The notes under the pieces are model-generated. The model ran no database searches, was not told the origin of the DNA, and saw only the letters and a program-made list of their open reading frames with translations. From Chlorobiaceae bacterium (GTDB lineage Bacteria; Bacteroidota; Chlorobiia; Chlorobiales; Chlorobiaceae): 34,765 nucleotides of DNA. The DNA lies in NCBI GenBank assembly GCA_013334525.1, contig JAAXXK010000029.1:1-34765 (forward strand), given 5' to 3'. The translations under genes and the position numbers were made by a program. This document shows, in pieces, positions 17,423 to 26,969 of this stretch (its first letter is position 1; each line of letters begins with the position of its first letter).

Positions 17423-19540
17423 CTACCTGGTTTGGCCAGCCGGTTTTACTGGTTGAGCAGTTGCAGATGCAGCTCCCTTAGACTCACGTCTAACCAGATC
17501 GTCCATTATGCCTGCCGCCTGCTGAAGAATGAAATCGGTCTTCTTCTTTTTTCCGGTCTTGATATTGCTGTCACCCCAGGTCTCCTGGATTCTCTTCATG
17601 GTCTTGTTCTCGGTCTTGAATGCCGTTTCCATCAGTGAAACGCTCTTCTTTTTCCTGATGTGGGTCAATGTCGCCAGATCGCCGAGATATGACTGGTAAA
17701 GCTTGTCCTGCGATGAGCGCTCCTCGAAGTTCTTCTTCATGGCAGCGATATCTTCATGGCTGATCGAGGTCGGCGGAATGGTATAGGTCGCTTTGGATAT
17801 GGTAGTCCAGGGCAGGCTGCTCGTATAGGTATCCTCACCGACAACCTCCGGATCGATCAGGGATGGGAGTACGATGTCGGGAAGGACTCCTATATGTTGT
17901 GTGCTACCGCCTGAAATGCGATAGAACTTGGCAATGGTCAGCTTCAGCTGTCCAAGGTCGGGCTGCTTCATGAACATGTTGAAAGGCCTCTGGATCGAAA
18001 CGATGCTCTGAACGGTACCTTTACCAAACGACCGGTCGCCGACGATAAGCCCACGGCCATAATCCTGTATCGCAGCTGCAAATATTTCCGATGCCGATGC
18101 GCTGTAACGGTTGACGAGCACCGCCAATGGACCGGCGTAAAGTACCCGGCTGTCCTCATCCTTCAGCACCATCTTTCCGCCGAGCGCATTGCTGACCTGC
18201 ACAACAGGTCCTTCACCGATAAACAGGCCGGTCACATTGACAGCCTCTTCAAGCGAGCCACCTCCATTTTCACGCAGGTCAATGATGACTCCCTCGACAT
18301 GCTCGCGGTTGAGTTCATTGAGAATCTTGGTGACATCCTTTGTCGTGCTGTTATAATCCTTCTTCTTCATCTTTTCACCTTCGAAATCGAGGTAGAATGA
18401 AGGAATGACGATTACGCCGATCTTGTGACCGTTCTGGTAAACGATCTTTTTCGATGCCGCCTGCTCCTGAAGGTCGACCTTGGCTCTCACTATGGTAATC
18501 ACCTTGGATGGTCCCTTGTTCGCCTGGCTGGCAGGAAGCACCTTCAGCCTTACCACGGTGCCCTTGCGGCCCCTTATCTTCTTTACGACATCGTTGATAC
18601 GCCATCCGATCACGTCGACGATCTCGCCTGAACTTCCCTGGCCTACGCCGACGATCCGATCGCCTTTTTTCAGCTGGTTGTTCCTGAATGCAGGCCCGCC
18701 GGGAATGATTTCGTTGACGACAGTATACTCGTTCTCCATCTGCAGTTTTGCGCCGATCCCCTCAAGCGAACGGCTCATGTCGATCTGGAAATTTTCGTAG
18801 TCGTCCGGCGAAAAATAGCTCGTATGCGGGTCAAATGATGTCGTAACCGCATACATGTAGGCCTGGAAGGCATCATCGGGTTTCTGGAGATCGAGCAGCT
18901 TGAGTCGGTTTGTGTAACTCTTCACTAGGGTCGTCTCGATGCTCTTGCCTTTATCACCTGAAAACTTCATGGAGAGGTACTGGTATTTCAGCTCCTTGCG
19001 CCACAACTCCTGAAGCTCCTTGCGATCAGCCGGCCACGGGGCATTCTTGCGTTCGAGTTCAAGGGTTTCAGGTACGGTGAAATTGAACTTCGCCGTTTTG
19101 AGCGTAGTGATCATGAACTGCATCTTCTCCCTGGCACGTTCCAGGAAAAGGTTGTAGACCGTAAATCCACCGGCAGGTTTTCCGGCGATCAAATCGTCGT
19201 CGATATGGCTTCCAACCTCTTTTCTGAGACGTTCGACTTCGGAGGCCATGAAGTAGCTTCGGGTGTTGTCGAGGTTATCGAGGTAACGGTTGTAAATCTG
19301 CTGGGAAAGCGAATCGTTGGCAGGAACCTTCCGGTAATGGTTCTGCAGCAGGTATTGAGAGATGTATCGGGAGGCCTCTTCTTGGGTGGCTGTCGGTTTC
19401 AGGGCTGTCGTAGCAGTTTTTGCCACAAGATCCTGGGTATGGATCCCTGACACTGCAAGGATAAAGAAGATGTACAAAACCGGGAATAGTACTGAACCTA
19501 TTTTTTTCATGGGCGGGCAATGGCGCTTGGTTGTATTCAT
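17423..19540 (-). CDS. prc: Carboxyl-terminal (tail-specific) periplasmic protease, S41 family, Prc/Tsp type
   Basis: This is a periplasmic serine protease that trims or degrades proteins from the C-terminus. It has about 705 residues when begun at the ATG at 19540. A start at 19510 would put the signal peptide (MKKIGSVLFPVLYIFFILAVSG) right at the N-terminus and is equally possible; neither has a Shine-Dalgarno. Domains in order: an N-terminal helical domain (about 50-240), a PDZ domain (about 250-350, GIGAKLQMEN to GDRIVGVG) and the S41 catalytic domain with Ser482 in SASASEIF and Lys507 in FGKGTVQ. A helical C-terminal domain follows. The 25-residue Ser-Lys spacing matches E. coli Prc. In green sulfur bacteria it might trim chlorosome proteins such as CsmA, but that is speculation. 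Confidence 0.92.
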   Translation of the reverse strand: MNTTKRHCPPMKKIGSVLFPVLYIFFILAVSGIHTQDLVAKTATTALKPTATQEEASRYISQYLLQNHYRKVPANDSLSQQIYNRYLDNLDNTRSYFMASEVERLRKEVGSHIDDDLIAGKPAGGFTVYNLFLERAREKMQFMITTLKTAKFNFTVPETLELERKNAPWPADRKELQELWRKELKYQYLSMKFSGDKGKSIETTLVKSYTNRLKLLDLQKPDDAFQAYMYAVTTSFDPHTSYFSPDDYENFQIDMSRSLEGIGAKLQMENEYTVVNEIIPGGPAFRNNQLKKGDRIVGVGQGSSGEIVDVIGWRINDVVKKIRGRKGTVVRLKVLPASQANKGPSKVITIVRAKVDLQEQAASKKIVYQNGHKIGVIVIPSFYLDFEGEKMKKKDYNSTTKDVTKILNELNREHVEGVIIDLRENGGGSLEEAVNVTGLFIGEGPVVQVSNALGGKMVLKDEDSRVLYAGPLAVLVNRYSASASEIFAAAIQDYGRGLIVGDRSFGKGTVQSIVSIQRPFNMFMKQPDLGQLKLTIAKFYRISGGSTQHIGVLPDIVLPSLIDPEVVGEDTYTSSLPWTTISKATYTIPPTSISHEDIAAMKKNFEERSSQDKLYQSYLGDLATLTHIRKKKSVSLMETAFKTENKTMKRIQETWGDSNIKTGKKKKTDFILQQAAGIMDDLVRRESKGAASATAQPVKPAGQTR

Positions 19541-19703
19541 GTGGAGTTGAATTCGTAACTCTATAACCGATTGAGACTTCAATGTATTATATTACAAAAC
19601 ATGCTTTCTGCATAACATGTTTCAATGCAATCAGCAAAAAAATATTTCGTTCACACTGTTATTTCCCGTTATTCGTCAAACTAAGTCAAATGGAGAGCCT
19701 TTT
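19541..19703. promoter_or_regulatory. Divergent intergenic region between prc and fba
   Basis: These 163 AT-rich bases should carry the promoters of both flanking genes. No promoter pair close to consensus could be named. GGAGAG at about 19692-19697 is the ribosome binding site of the aldolase gene. Confidence 0.35.
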
Positions 19704-20675
19704 ATGAAGACATTTACCAGTTACAAAGAGCTGGGTCTGGTCAACAGTCGCGATATGTTTGCCCTCGCAGTCACTGGTGGTTATGCCATCCCTGCCTACA
19801 ATTTCAACAATCTCGAACAGCTCCAGGCTATCGTCATGGCCTGTGTGGAAACCAGTTCGCCGGTCATCCTGCAGGTATCGAAAGGTGCCCGCAGCTATGC
19901 GAACCAGACCCTGCTTCGCCATCTGGCCGCCGGTGCCGTAGAGTATGCCGCCGAGCTCGGCAATTCTGTGCCGATCGTCCTTCACCTTGACCACGGCGAC
20001 AGCTTCGAGCTCTGCAAGGATTGTATCGAAACCGGCTTCTCGTCGGTCATGATCGACGGCTCGCACCTGAGCTATGAAGAGAACGTGATACTGACCCGCA
20101 AGGTGGTTGAATATGCCCATCAGCATGACGTTACCGTCGAGGGTGAACTCGGGGTGCTCGCCGGCATCGAAGATGATGTCCAGGCCGCACACCACACCTA
20201 TACCGAGCCCGACCAGGTCGAGGATTTCGTCAGCAAGACCGGTGTGGACAGCCTTGCCATCGCCATCGGAACCTCGCACGGCGCCTTCAAGTTCAAACCG
20301 GGCGAAGAGCATGAGATCCGCCTCGACATCCTCGCCGAAATCGAAAAACGCATCCCCGGCTTCCCCATCGTCCTTCATGGAGCCTCTTCGGTCCCGCAGG
20401 AGCTCATCCAGATGATCAACGCCCACGGCGGCAAGCTCAAGGACGCTGTAGGCATCAGCGAAGAGCAGCTCAGGGCAGCGGCACGCTCGGCCGTTTGCAA
20501 GATCAACATCGATTCCGACGGAAGGCTCGCCATGACGGCCGCCATCCGCAAGGTGTTCGACGAAAAACCGGAAGAGTTCGACCCGAGGAAATATCTCGGC
20601 CCGGCCCGTGACGCGCTCAAAAAGCTTTACATGCACAAGATCGTCAACGTGCTCGGCTCGAACGGTAAAGCCTGA
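19704..20675 (+). CDS. fba: Fructose-bisphosphate aldolase, class II
   Basis: This zinc-dependent enzyme makes fructose-1,6-bisphosphate from two triose phosphates. In a green sulfur bacterium it serves gluconeogenesis from the reverse TCA cycle. The product has 323 residues, started at the ATG at 19704 with GGAGAG upstream; an open frame from 19617 adds 29 unlike residues. Metal and catalytic blocks are present: LHLDHGDS, EGELGVLAG, GTSHGAFKF and VLHGASSV. The neighbours are unrelated: prc diverges and the M20 gene converges on its terminator. Codon use is strongly biased, consistent with high expression, and leaves a long open frame on the opposite strand. Confidence 0.95.
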   Translation: MKTFTSYKELGLVNSRDMFALAVTGGYAIPAYNFNNLEQLQAIVMACVETSSPVILQVSKGARSYANQTLLRHLAAGAVEYAAELGNSVPIVLHLDHGDSFELCKDCIETGFSSVMIDGSHLSYEENVILTRKVVEYAHQHDVTVEGELGVLAGIEDDVQAAHHTYTEPDQVEDFVSKTGVDSLAIAIGTSHGAFKFKPGEEHEIRLDILAEIEKRIPGFPIVLHGASSVPQELIQMINAHGGKLKDAVGISEEQLRAAARSAVCKINIDSDGRLAMTAAIRKVFDEKPEEFDPRKYLGPARDALKKLYMHKIVNVLGSNGKA

Positions 20676-20691
20676 ATGGCCAGAAACACTC

Positions 20692-20730
20692 AAGAAAAAG
20701 CCGCCTGTTGGCGGTTTTTTCTTTTTCCAT
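20692..20730. terminator. Bidirectional terminator between fba and the M20 gene
   Basis: A stem AAAAAGCCGCC / GGCGGTTTTTT with a four-base loop is flanked by A and T runs. It lies 16-20 bases after the fba stop and just beyond the end of the minus-strand M20 gene at 20742, so it serves both. Confidence 0.88.
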
Positions 20731-20741
20731 CCAAAAAAAGT

Positions 20742-21959
20742 TCAGGAAAAAAAGCGCAGCGCCAGATAGCTCATCATCCCCATACCGGTCTCAAGTGCTT
20801 TTTCATCAGGGTCGAAGGTAGACGAATGGAGGTGGTTGCCTGTATCGTCACTCTTCTTTCCGGTACCGATCTGCCAGAAGCTTCCGGGACACTCCTTCAG
20901 ATAGTAGGCGAAATCCTCGGCGGTCATGAGCGGCTCTGATATGTTTACCCTCTCTTCTCCGAGAAACTCTTTTCCTGCCTTCCATGCAAGCTCTGTCATC
21001 TCCGGATCGTTGTAGAGCACAGGATAGCCGTTCCTTATCTCGACTTCAGCTTCGACGTCAAATGCGGCAGCAACTTGCGTCACTGTTTTTTCAAATTTTT
21101 CATGCAACAGCGAACGTAACTCTTCGTTCATGGTCCTCATGGTGCCCGACATGGTTACCTTGCCGGGAATAACGTTGGTGGCGTAGCCTCCGTTGACAGA
21201 GGCGATCGACACTACCGCCGGTTCGTGAGGTGGGGCCACACGGCTCACCAGGTGCTGCAGGGCCGTAATGATGTGGGCCGAGGCCAGTATCGGGTCCCTG
21301 GTCTTGTGTGGCGCGGAAGCATGTCCCCCCTGGCCATGAACGGTTATGTAGAGTTCATCGGCAGCCGCCATGAAACTTCCCCGGCACAAAGCTATACTGC
21401 CGCTTTCGACGCTCGGGAAACAGTGCTGTCCGAAGATGGCCGATGGTTTGTATCTGCTCATCAGGCCGGCATCGATCATCGGTTTGGCTCCGCCAGGGGC
21501 TTTCTCTTCGGCGGGTTGGAAAATAAAGAGTACGTCGCCGTTCAGTTCACTTCGCATATCATTGAGAATCCTGGCTGTACCGAGCAGCATCGCCGTATGC
21601 ATGTCGTGTCCACAGGCATGCATGCAACCAGCCTCGGTCGAGCAGTACCCGGTTGAATTCTCCTCCTGAAGTGGCAATGCGTCGATATCGGCCCTGAGTG
21701 CCAGCGTTTTGCGCTCAACGGAACCATAAGAAGCCTCCCCTCGAACGAGCGCCACGATACCGGTTTCGAGAAGCTGCGGTTCAGCCTCGATGCCAATTCC
21801 CTCAAGATAGTTCCTGATGAATTCCGTGGTCCGGAACTCCTGGTATGATAATTCAGGATTCTTGTGGATGTGGCGCCGAACTCCTACAACCTCGGGATAT
21901 AAATCCTGTGCAGCCTTTCTGACCCTGGCTGCAAGGTCACTGTATACCTCACTGTGCAT
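20742..21959 (-). CDS. M20-family amidohydrolase (N-acyl amino acid / IAA-amino acid hydrolase type)
   Basis: The 405-residue cytoplasmic metallohydrolase removes an acyl or similar group from an amino acid derivative. The M20D motifs are clear: RRHIHKNPELSYQE near the N-terminus, LRADIDALPLQEEN, the metal-binding ACGHDMHTAMLLG (about 112-124), QPAEEKAPGG and the late MTAEDFAYYL. The natural substrate is not predictable; hippurate, acetylated or indole-acetyl amino acids are known in the family. It stands 44 bases after the CBS-domain gene and is probably the last gene of the five-gene operon. No signal peptide. Confidence 0.88.
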   Translation of the reverse strand: MHSEVYSDLAARVRKAAQDLYPEVVGVRRHIHKNPELSYQEFRTTEFIRNYLEGIGIEAEPQLLETGIVALVRGEASYGSVERKTLALRADIDALPLQEENSTGYCSTEAGCMHACGHDMHTAMLLGTARILNDMRSELNGDVLFIFQPAEEKAPGGAKPMIDAGLMSRYKPSAIFGQHCFPSVESGSIALCRGSFMAAADELYITVHGQGGHASAPHKTRDPILASAHIITALQHLVSRVAPPHEPAVVSIASVNGGYATNVIPGKVTMSGTMRTMNEELRSLLHEKFEKTVTQVAAAFDVEAEVEIRNGYPVLYNDPEMTELAWKAGKEFLGEERVNISEPLMTAEDFAYYLKECPGSFWQIGTGKKSDDTGNHLHSSTFDPDEKALETGMGMMSYLALRFFS

Positions 21960-22003
21960 ATGAATAATCTGACATTATGGGACTGCGACCGTCACCTACC
22001 CTC

Positions 22004-22687
22004 CTACATCTCCATGTACCGGATGAACTCGAGCGCCTTTTCGCGAAGCTCGTCATATCCTGCATCAGGAAACGGGGAGTGGTACCGGATAAGGTAACCG
22101 TAGTTCTCCATATTCCTGATCAGCCTGAAAAAATCATGGGTAACCACCCTGAAAAAAAGAATCAGTCCTTCACCGGTCGCACCGGATGGCCATGCGGTGA
22201 AGCTGATGATCGACGCATCGTTTTTCTCGATCGTATCGATGAGTTCAGATAGCCTGGCGCCTTTTGGCGGCACTTCGATTTCGAGTGTCGAACTGCCGTC
22301 CCCGGCATGAAAACGGGCTGCAAGAAAACCAAGGATTCCCTTTTTGGAAACAGCGCCTGCATAGAGCCCCTGATCATCGATGAGAGGTATGACATCACCT
22401 TTGATTGCCGCCACAGCCGGAAGTTTTTCGAATATCTGCTCGTCAAGGGCAAATGCGGGCACCGCATCGAGTTCTGAGGCGACAAGTGCCGTTTTTGCCG
22501 CAGGCCACCCTTTTCTGCCGGCCAGGAGACCTGAAAGGGAAACCATGCCGGCATAGACGCCTCCATCGAGCACCGGCGCATACGCCACAGCTCCGTCAGC
22601 CAGCTTCCTGGCTACCTGGGCGGCAGGTTCATCGAGAGAAAATACCGGGTAGTCGGTCTCGATCAGGGATGCGAATGTCATACCCAT
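22004..22687 (-). CDS. CBS-domain protein with a C-terminal ACT-like region
   Basis: The product has 227 residues. Two CBS-type repeats can be seen: one at about residues 8-60 (LIETDYPVFSLDEPAAQVAR then YAPVLDGGVYAGMVSLSGLL), one at about 70-130 (DAVPAFALDEQIFEKL then VIPLIDDQGLYAGAVSKKGIL). Residues 145-205 resemble an ACT-like ligand domain, as in AcuB-type proteins. It probably binds an adenine nucleotide and regulates something, which I cannot name. I begin it at the ATG at 22687, one base after the rpiB stop; the frame is open further into rpiB, but that part is out-of-frame overlap. Translational coupling to rpiB is likely. Confidence 0.8.
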   Translation of the reverse strand: MGMTFASLIETDYPVFSLDEPAAQVARKLADGAVAYAPVLDGGVYAGMVSLSGLLAGRKGWPAAKTALVASELDAVPAFALDEQIFEKLPAVAAIKGDVIPLIDDQGLYAGAVSKKGILGFLAARFHAGDGSSTLEIEVPPKGARLSELIDTIEKNDASIISFTAWPSGATGEGLILFFRVVTHDFFRLIRNMENYGYLIRYHSPFPDAGYDELREKALEFIRYMEM

Positions 22688-22688
22688 T

Positions 22689-23126
22689 TCAGCAACAGCA
22701 GGGTTCAATTTTATCAATCCGTCGCTGGTGGCGGCCACCCTCGAATCCTGACGAAAACCAGCTCTCAAGGATTTGCTCGACTGTCGCAAGATCGTTGAAG
22801 CGCGCAGAGAAACAGAGCACATTGGCATCGTTGTGCTGCCTGGCAAGAGCCGCAAATTCAGGACGGCATGCAAGTGCGGCACGGACTCCCCTGACCTTGT
22901 TGGCTGCAATGGAGACGCCTATGCCGGTACCGCACATAAGGATTCCCTGATCGAACCGGCCCCTGGCAACCGCTTCTGCAACCTTATGGGCATAATCGGG
23001 GTAATCGACGGAATCTTCGGAATATGGCCCCATATCCTCGAAAGTATGCCCATGGTGTTCAAGCCATGAAAGCACATTCTTCTTCATCTCATATCCTGCG
23101 TGGTCGCTTCCAACTGCAATGTTCAT
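22689..23126 (-). CDS. rpiB: Ribose-5-phosphate isomerase B
   Basis: RpiB interconverts ribose 5-phosphate and ribulose 5-phosphate in the pentose phosphate pathway. The 145-residue protein has the LacAB/RpiB fold: [15 protein letters not shown] at the start carries the phosphate and ring-opening residues, and catalytic Cys65 lies in [15 protein letters not shown]. It ends in three cysteines, which is not usual for the family and might bind metal or be of no consequence. Its ATG overlaps the ppk stop (ATGA), and the CBS gene starts one base after its stop. Confidence 0.94.
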   Translation of the reverse strand: MNIAVGSDHAGYEMKKNVLSWLEHHGHTFEDMGPYSEDSVDYPDYAHKVAEAVARGRFDQGILMCGTGIGVSIAANKVRGVRAALACRPEFAALARQHNDANVLCFSARFNDLATVEQILESWFSSGFEGGRHQRRIDKIEPCCC

Positions 23127-25264
23127 AATCCGTTGACTTTTGTTTTATTGTTTTTTTTCCGTTTTGGAGTCTGCCGCATGAAAAACCTCTGGCTGTCGAC
23201 CGCGGATCGTCCATCCCTCTTCCTTGAATAGCTCCCGTCAGGGTTCATCTCCCACGATTTGGTGTTGTCCTTCAGGATCATCTCGATATCGGCCTTGACC
23301 GATTCGACCAGACGCCTGTCGACGACAGGGAAAATGGTCTCTACGCGCTTGTCGAGGTTGCGGGGCATGAAATCGGCACTGCCGAGATAGAGCTCCGCCT
23401 TGCCTCCGTTGTTGAAATAGTATACCCTGCTGTGTTCGAGGAACCTTCCGATCACGCTTATCACACGAATGTTCTCGCTTACGCCCTGCACTCCGGGCTT
23501 CAGGCAGCAGATTCCCCGAATGATCAGGTCGATCCTGACGCCGGCGATGGAGGCTCCGTAAAGCGCACTGATGATCTCTTCATCGACAAGGGCATTCATT
23601 TTGAGCACGATTCGAGCGCTTCCTTCCCTCCTGCGGCACTCCACCTCCCTCTGGATCATCTCCATGATTCGCTTCCTGGTGTTGACCGGAGAAACGATCA
23701 GGGAGCGATATTTCCGGTTCTTGGAGTATCCGGTAAGTGAATTGAACAGCTCGGAAACATCGTCGGCAAGCGCTTTGTTGGTCGTGAAATAGCTGTAGTC
23801 GGTATAGATCTTGGCGGTTACCGGGTTGTAATTTCCGGTGCCGAGATGCAGGTAATGGCATAGCTTGCCATGTTCGCGACGGACAATCAAGGTCAGCTTG
23901 GCATGGGTCTTCAGGCCCGGAAGGCCATATACCACGTGCGCACCGACATCTTCAAGGGCCCGTGCCCATACGATGTTGTTCTCCTCGTCGAACCGGGCCT
24001 TGAGCTCGACCAGGACAGCAACCTGCTTTCCCTGCTCGACAGCGAACATCAGTGCTTCGACGACCGGAGAATTGCTGCCGATACGATAGAGCGTCTGCTT
24101 GATCGACAGCACATCGGGGTCGCGCGCGGCCTGCCAGACAAGGTCCACCACCGGGTTGAACGAATCGTAGGGATGATGAAGCAGGATGTCTTCAGAACGA
24201 AGTGCGGCAAACAAACTGGTGTTGAGCTTGCCGTCCATGGGATTCTTGGGTACGTAAGGCTCGTCTTTGAGTTCAGGCCGGTCGATTTTGAGCAGCTCCA
24301 TCACCGCACTCATGCCAAGTACCCCGCCTATTTCATACACATTCCGCTCAAAAACCTCCAGATTATTCATGAGAAGCTTTCTGATGGACATGGGCATGTC
24401 CGGGGTGATATCAAGTCGGACGACCTTGCCGTACCGGCGTGACCTGATGCCCTGCTCGATGCTTTCCAGCAGGTCACCAGCCTCGTCTTCCTCGATCTCG
24501 ATGTCCGCATCGCGGATAATCCTGAAAGGAAAGCTCTGCAGGATGCGCATCTTGGGAAACAGCTGCGACAGGTTGTGTTCGATCAGATCCTCCAGCCAGA
24601 CCAGGCGGATACGGTCGTCCTGGAAATCGAGCCCCTTGACCTCATCGAGCCTGACAATCCTCGGCAGGATTCCCGGCACCTTTACGCGGGCGAATTTAAC
24701 CGTTCCGCTCTCTTCGTCCATGAGTTCGATGGCAAGGTTCAGCGACAGATTGGACATGAAGGGAAAAGGATGCCCGGTATCGAAGGCCAGCGGCGTCAGG
24801 ACCGGATAGATCTCCTCCCTGAAATAGTCCTGGAGAACCAGTTGCTGAGAAGCCGAAAGCACTGATGTGCTGATGAATTCGATTCCGTGCTTTTCAAGCT
24901 CGGGACAAATGTCCTGGAAAAAACAGTCGTTTCTCTGCGGAAGCTGTTCGAGCACCAGTTGCCGGATTTTCTCGACCGTCTCCAGGGGGTTAAGTCCGTC
25001 TACCGTTCGATCCATGAGGCCTGCGGCGCACTGTTCATCGAGACCGGCCACCCTGATCATGAAGAACTCATCGAGATTGGAACTGAAGATCGAAACAAAC
25101 TTTACCCGTTCAAGAAGCGGATGGGCGCTACCATCCATAGCCTCCTCCAGCACGCGCTGGTTGAAGTCCATCCAGCTCAGCTCCCGGTTTACGTAAAGTG
25201 ATGGATCATGCAGGCCCGGTTCGACCGGCGAAACCGCCAATGTCATTAATTCACCGTTCTTCAT
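23123..25264 (-). CDS. ppk1: Polyphosphate kinase 1
   Basis: PPK1 polymerises the gamma phosphate of ATP into polyphosphate and can run in reverse. The 713-residue protein has the order of domains usual for PPK1: an N-terminal domain with [20 protein letters not shown], a head domain, and two phospholipase D-like catalytic domains. The autophosphorylated histidine is in [11 protein letters not shown], and the second catalytic histidine is in [12 protein letters not shown]. The ATG at 25264 overlaps the stop of the upstream cyclo-ligase gene (ATGA); a few codons more are open upstream but not needed. Both flanking junctions are ATGA overlaps, which points to a coupled operon. Confidence 0.95.
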   Translation of the reverse strand: MKNGELMTLAVSPVEPGLHDPSLYVNRELSWMDFNQRVLEEAMDGSAHPLLERVKFVSIFSSNLDEFFMIRVAGLDEQCAAGLMDRTVDGLNPLETVEKIRQLVLEQLPQRNDCFFQDICPELEKHGIEFISTSVLSASQQLVLQDYFREEIYPVLTPLAFDTGHPFPFMSNLSLNLAIELMDEESGTVKFARVKVPGILPRIVRLDEVKGLDFQDDRIRLVWLEDLIEHNLSQLFPKMRILQSFPFRIIRDADIEIEEDEAGDLLESIEQGIRSRRYGKVVRLDITPDMPMSIRKLLMNNLEVFERNVYEIGGVLGMSAVMELLKIDRPELKDEPYVPKNPMDGKLNTSLFAALRSEDILLHHPYDSFNPVVDLVWQAARDPDVLSIKQTLYRIGSNSPVVEALMFAVEQGKQVAVLVELKARFDEENNIVWARALEDVGAHVVYGLPGLKTHAKLTLIVRREHGKLCHYLHLGTGNYNPVTAKIYTDYSYFTTNKALADDVSELFNSLTGYSKNRKYRSLIVSPVNTRKRIMEMIQREVECRRREGSARIVLKMNALVDEEIISALYGASIAGVRIDLIIRGICCLKPGVQGVSENIRVISVIGRFLEHSRVYYFNNGGKAELYLGSADFMPRNLDKRVETIFPVVDRRLVESVKADIEMILKDNTKSWEMNPDGSYSRKRDGRSAVDSQRFFMRQTPKRKKNNKTKVNGL

Positions 25265-25872
25265 GCCCTCATGGTCAAGCAATTAATAATTTCAGATTCA
25301 GTTACCACCATATCAAGAGGTTCGTCCCACGAGTCGGATGGAATAGACGCAACAGCCTGGAAATCAAACGCCAGACCAATCCTGACCGGCCTGACAGCCC
25401 TGGTGGCCAACCGATCGAAAAAACGGTCATACCACCCCTTTCCATACCCTATGCGGCCACCCCGTCTGTCAAATCCCGCGAGCGGCACAATCACCGCATC
25501 GAAACCACACTCATCAGAAAACACCAGTGGGTCAGGAACCGGCGGCCCGATGGCTGATACCAACAACTTGTGGGAGATCGTATATCTGGCCGCAACCATC
25601 TGCCCACGCTCAATATAAGGCAAGTAGAGCTCTTTCCGTTCCAGACAAAGCCATTCAAGGAGCTCAAGCGTACAGACCTCCCGCTCCCGTTCCATCGAAA
25701 CATAACAGTGGATCCTCCGGGCATCCAGAATCACCTGCATTGCCTTGACACGCCCAACGATCTCACCGCTCTTTCGAAGCCACTCATCCCTGTCCAGTGA
25801 CCTTCGTTCCAGAAGCAGTTCCTTTCGAAGCGACTCCTTGCTTTTCGAATGTTTCGCAGAGATCATTGCCAT
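25261..25872 (-). CDS. 5-formyltetrahydrofolate cyclo-ligase family protein
   Basis: The enzyme converts 5-formyl-THF to 5,10-methenyl-THF with ATP. The 203-residue product has the family N-terminus ([14 protein letters not shown]) and the nucleotide and folate site block near the C-terminus, [26 protein letters not shown] precedes it. It is about the normal length. Two in-frame ATG codons (25872 and 25866) compete for the start, and neither has a good ribosome binding site. It is the first gene of the operon that goes on to ppk1, rpiB, a CBS gene and an M20 gene. Confidence 0.9.
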   Translation of the reverse strand: MAMISAKHSKSKESLRKELLLERRSLDRDEWLRKSGEIVGRVKAMQVILDARRIHCYVSMEREREVCTLELLEWLCLERKELYLPYIERGQMVAARYTISHKLLVSAIGPPVPDPLVFSDECGFDAVIVPLAGFDRRGGRIGYGKGWYDRFFDRLATRAVRPVRIGLAFDFQAVASIPSDSWDEPLDMVVTESEIINCLTMRA

Positions 25873-26287
25873 AACAGTAAAATGCCGTCACCCCTCTTTG
25901 CCGGTCTGGCACTCAAGGCTTCAATTACCGTGATCGGATGATACAAGATAATAAAAGAGCGCAGGATAACGCAGTGGGCGGGCTATTTGGATCTAATCCG
26001 TATCACCTTGGCCGGGTTGCCCCAACCATTTTATGTAAGGATTTCGAGCAACGGACAGATAGGCTGTCGAAGGCAATGAATAATTAAATAAGGTTCCCAA
26101 AATTGAGATGACCCTTATGTTAAATAGCAATGTTTATATTACATTTAAGGATGATAGAAACTTGTGCCGCTCAGCGTTATCATCGTTTTACGGCAGCCTG
26201 CATCTGATGTTTACGTGATCATATTCAGGCCAATGAAATCTCAACTTTGTATTACTGTTTTTTTTAAAATCATAATCATAGAAAACC
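25873..26287. other. Intergenic region between the cyclo-ligase gene and the csmB/csmF-type gene (415 bases)
   Basis: It should hold the minus-strand promoter of the ppk1 operon and the plus-strand promoter of the chlorosome gene. It is strongly AT-rich from 26090 on. A loose TTGTAT (26247-26252) with CATAAT (26271-26276) lies near the chlorosome gene, but would give an almost leaderless transcript, so I do not trust it. No RNA gene is visible. Confidence 0.4.
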
Positions 26288-26518
26288 ATGGCAAACGAAT
26301 CAGCAAACGGAGTATTCACCGACCTTTTTGCAGCAGTCGGAGATCTCGCCCAGCAGGCTACCGATATTGTGGGTAGCGGTGTCAAAACGGTAACCGATGT
26401 TGTTACACCGATCGGCAATGCGTCGGTATCACTTTGCACCACCACCATCAACTCTGCCGCCCAGCTCATCCAGGGTGTCGCTGATGGCATCACTGCAGTA
26501 ATCGCCCCGAAGAAATAA
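26288..26518 (+). CDS. Chlorosome envelope protein, CsmB/CsmF type
   Basis: This is a structural protein of the chlorosome envelope, the lipid-protein monolayer around the bacteriochlorophyll aggregates on the cytoplasmic side of the membrane. It has 76 residues: small, with few charges and alternating hydrophobic helices (FTDLFAAVGDLAQQATDIVG, VTDVVTPIGN) and the end VIAPKK, as in CsmB and CsmF. Without alignment I cannot tell which of the two it is; I lean to CsmB because a csmE-type gene lies close by. It has no Shine-Dalgarno. A terminator (26564-26597) follows. It converges with the csmE-type gene. Confidence 0.85.
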   Translation: MANESANGVFTDLFAAVGDLAQQATDIVGSGVKTVTDVVTPIGNASVSLCTTTINSAAQLIQGVADGITAVIAPKK

Positions 26519-26563
26519 GAGTTTTCTTTCTGGGATCCTGTATTTAACAGGCAGAAAAAAGTG

Positions 26564-26597
26564 AAAAGGGCTACCCGAAAAGGTGGCCCTTTTGCAT
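26564..26597 (+). terminator. Intrinsic terminator after the csmB/csmF-type gene
   Basis: A 12-base stem AAAAGGGCTACC / GGTGGCCCTTTT (one G-U pair) encloses the loop CGAAAA and is followed by TTTTGCAT. Its right half is homologous to the terminator after argH (17259-17300). Confidence 0.85.
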
Positions 26598-26626
26598 GTG
26601 CGCCAAGCATGGGAACAGATGTAATG

Positions 26627-26665
26627 AGGCGTTCTCACAAGTCGATATGAGGACGCCTTTTGCAT
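26627..26665 (+). terminator. Second tandem hairpin terminator
   Basis: A stem AGGCGTTCTCA / TGAGGACGCCT with a ten-base loop is followed by TTTTGCAT. It is homologous to the prc terminator read on the minus strand (17351-17396), and lies 30 bases after the first terminator. Confidence 0.7.
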
Positions 26666-26800
26666 TTCCCCGGGAGCGTCAGGCTCCAGTTTGAGTCATG
26701 ATCTGCCATTAATAAACACAGCAGATCAGGGCAGATAAATGTATTGTTTTATGGAGGGGCTGTTCGCGAACCGCCCTTGGTGCAGAACATCCCAGGTTAA

Positions 26801-26941
26801 GGGCGAACACACAGGTTCGCCCCTACAGTCTGAGATTAAAATTCAGTGCAAATCCCGGGATTATATGCCAAAGGCCAATCATACCACCCATCTATGTGTT
26901 TGTCATCCATCCCCGTAAGGGGCGAACCTGCGTGTTCGCCC
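26801..26941. repeat. REP-like palindrome pair in inverted orientation, MITE-like
   Basis: The element GGGCGAAC-acacag-GTTCGCCC at 26801-26825 is itself a hairpin with an eight-base stem. An inverted copy lies at 26918-26941 and agrees at 23 of 24 bases. The two flank about 92 bases of unrelated sequence, so the 141-base unit has terminal inverted repeats. A partial relative with the palindrome GTTCGCGAAC lies at about 26762-26771. No transposase is nearby. Confidence 0.75.
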
Positions 26942-26969
26942 GTATTCCAGAACCCCTCAGGGAAAGATG

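Noticed and set aside
19686-20693. Long open frame of 335 codons opposite fba
   Set aside because: It mirrors the aldolase gene exactly. Codon bias of a highly expressed gene leaves the opposite frame open; the product has no sensible motif.
26188-26610. Minus-strand frame of 140 codons across the csmB/csmF gene
   Set aside because: It overlaps a recognised chlorosome gene and includes its terminator. It is chance.
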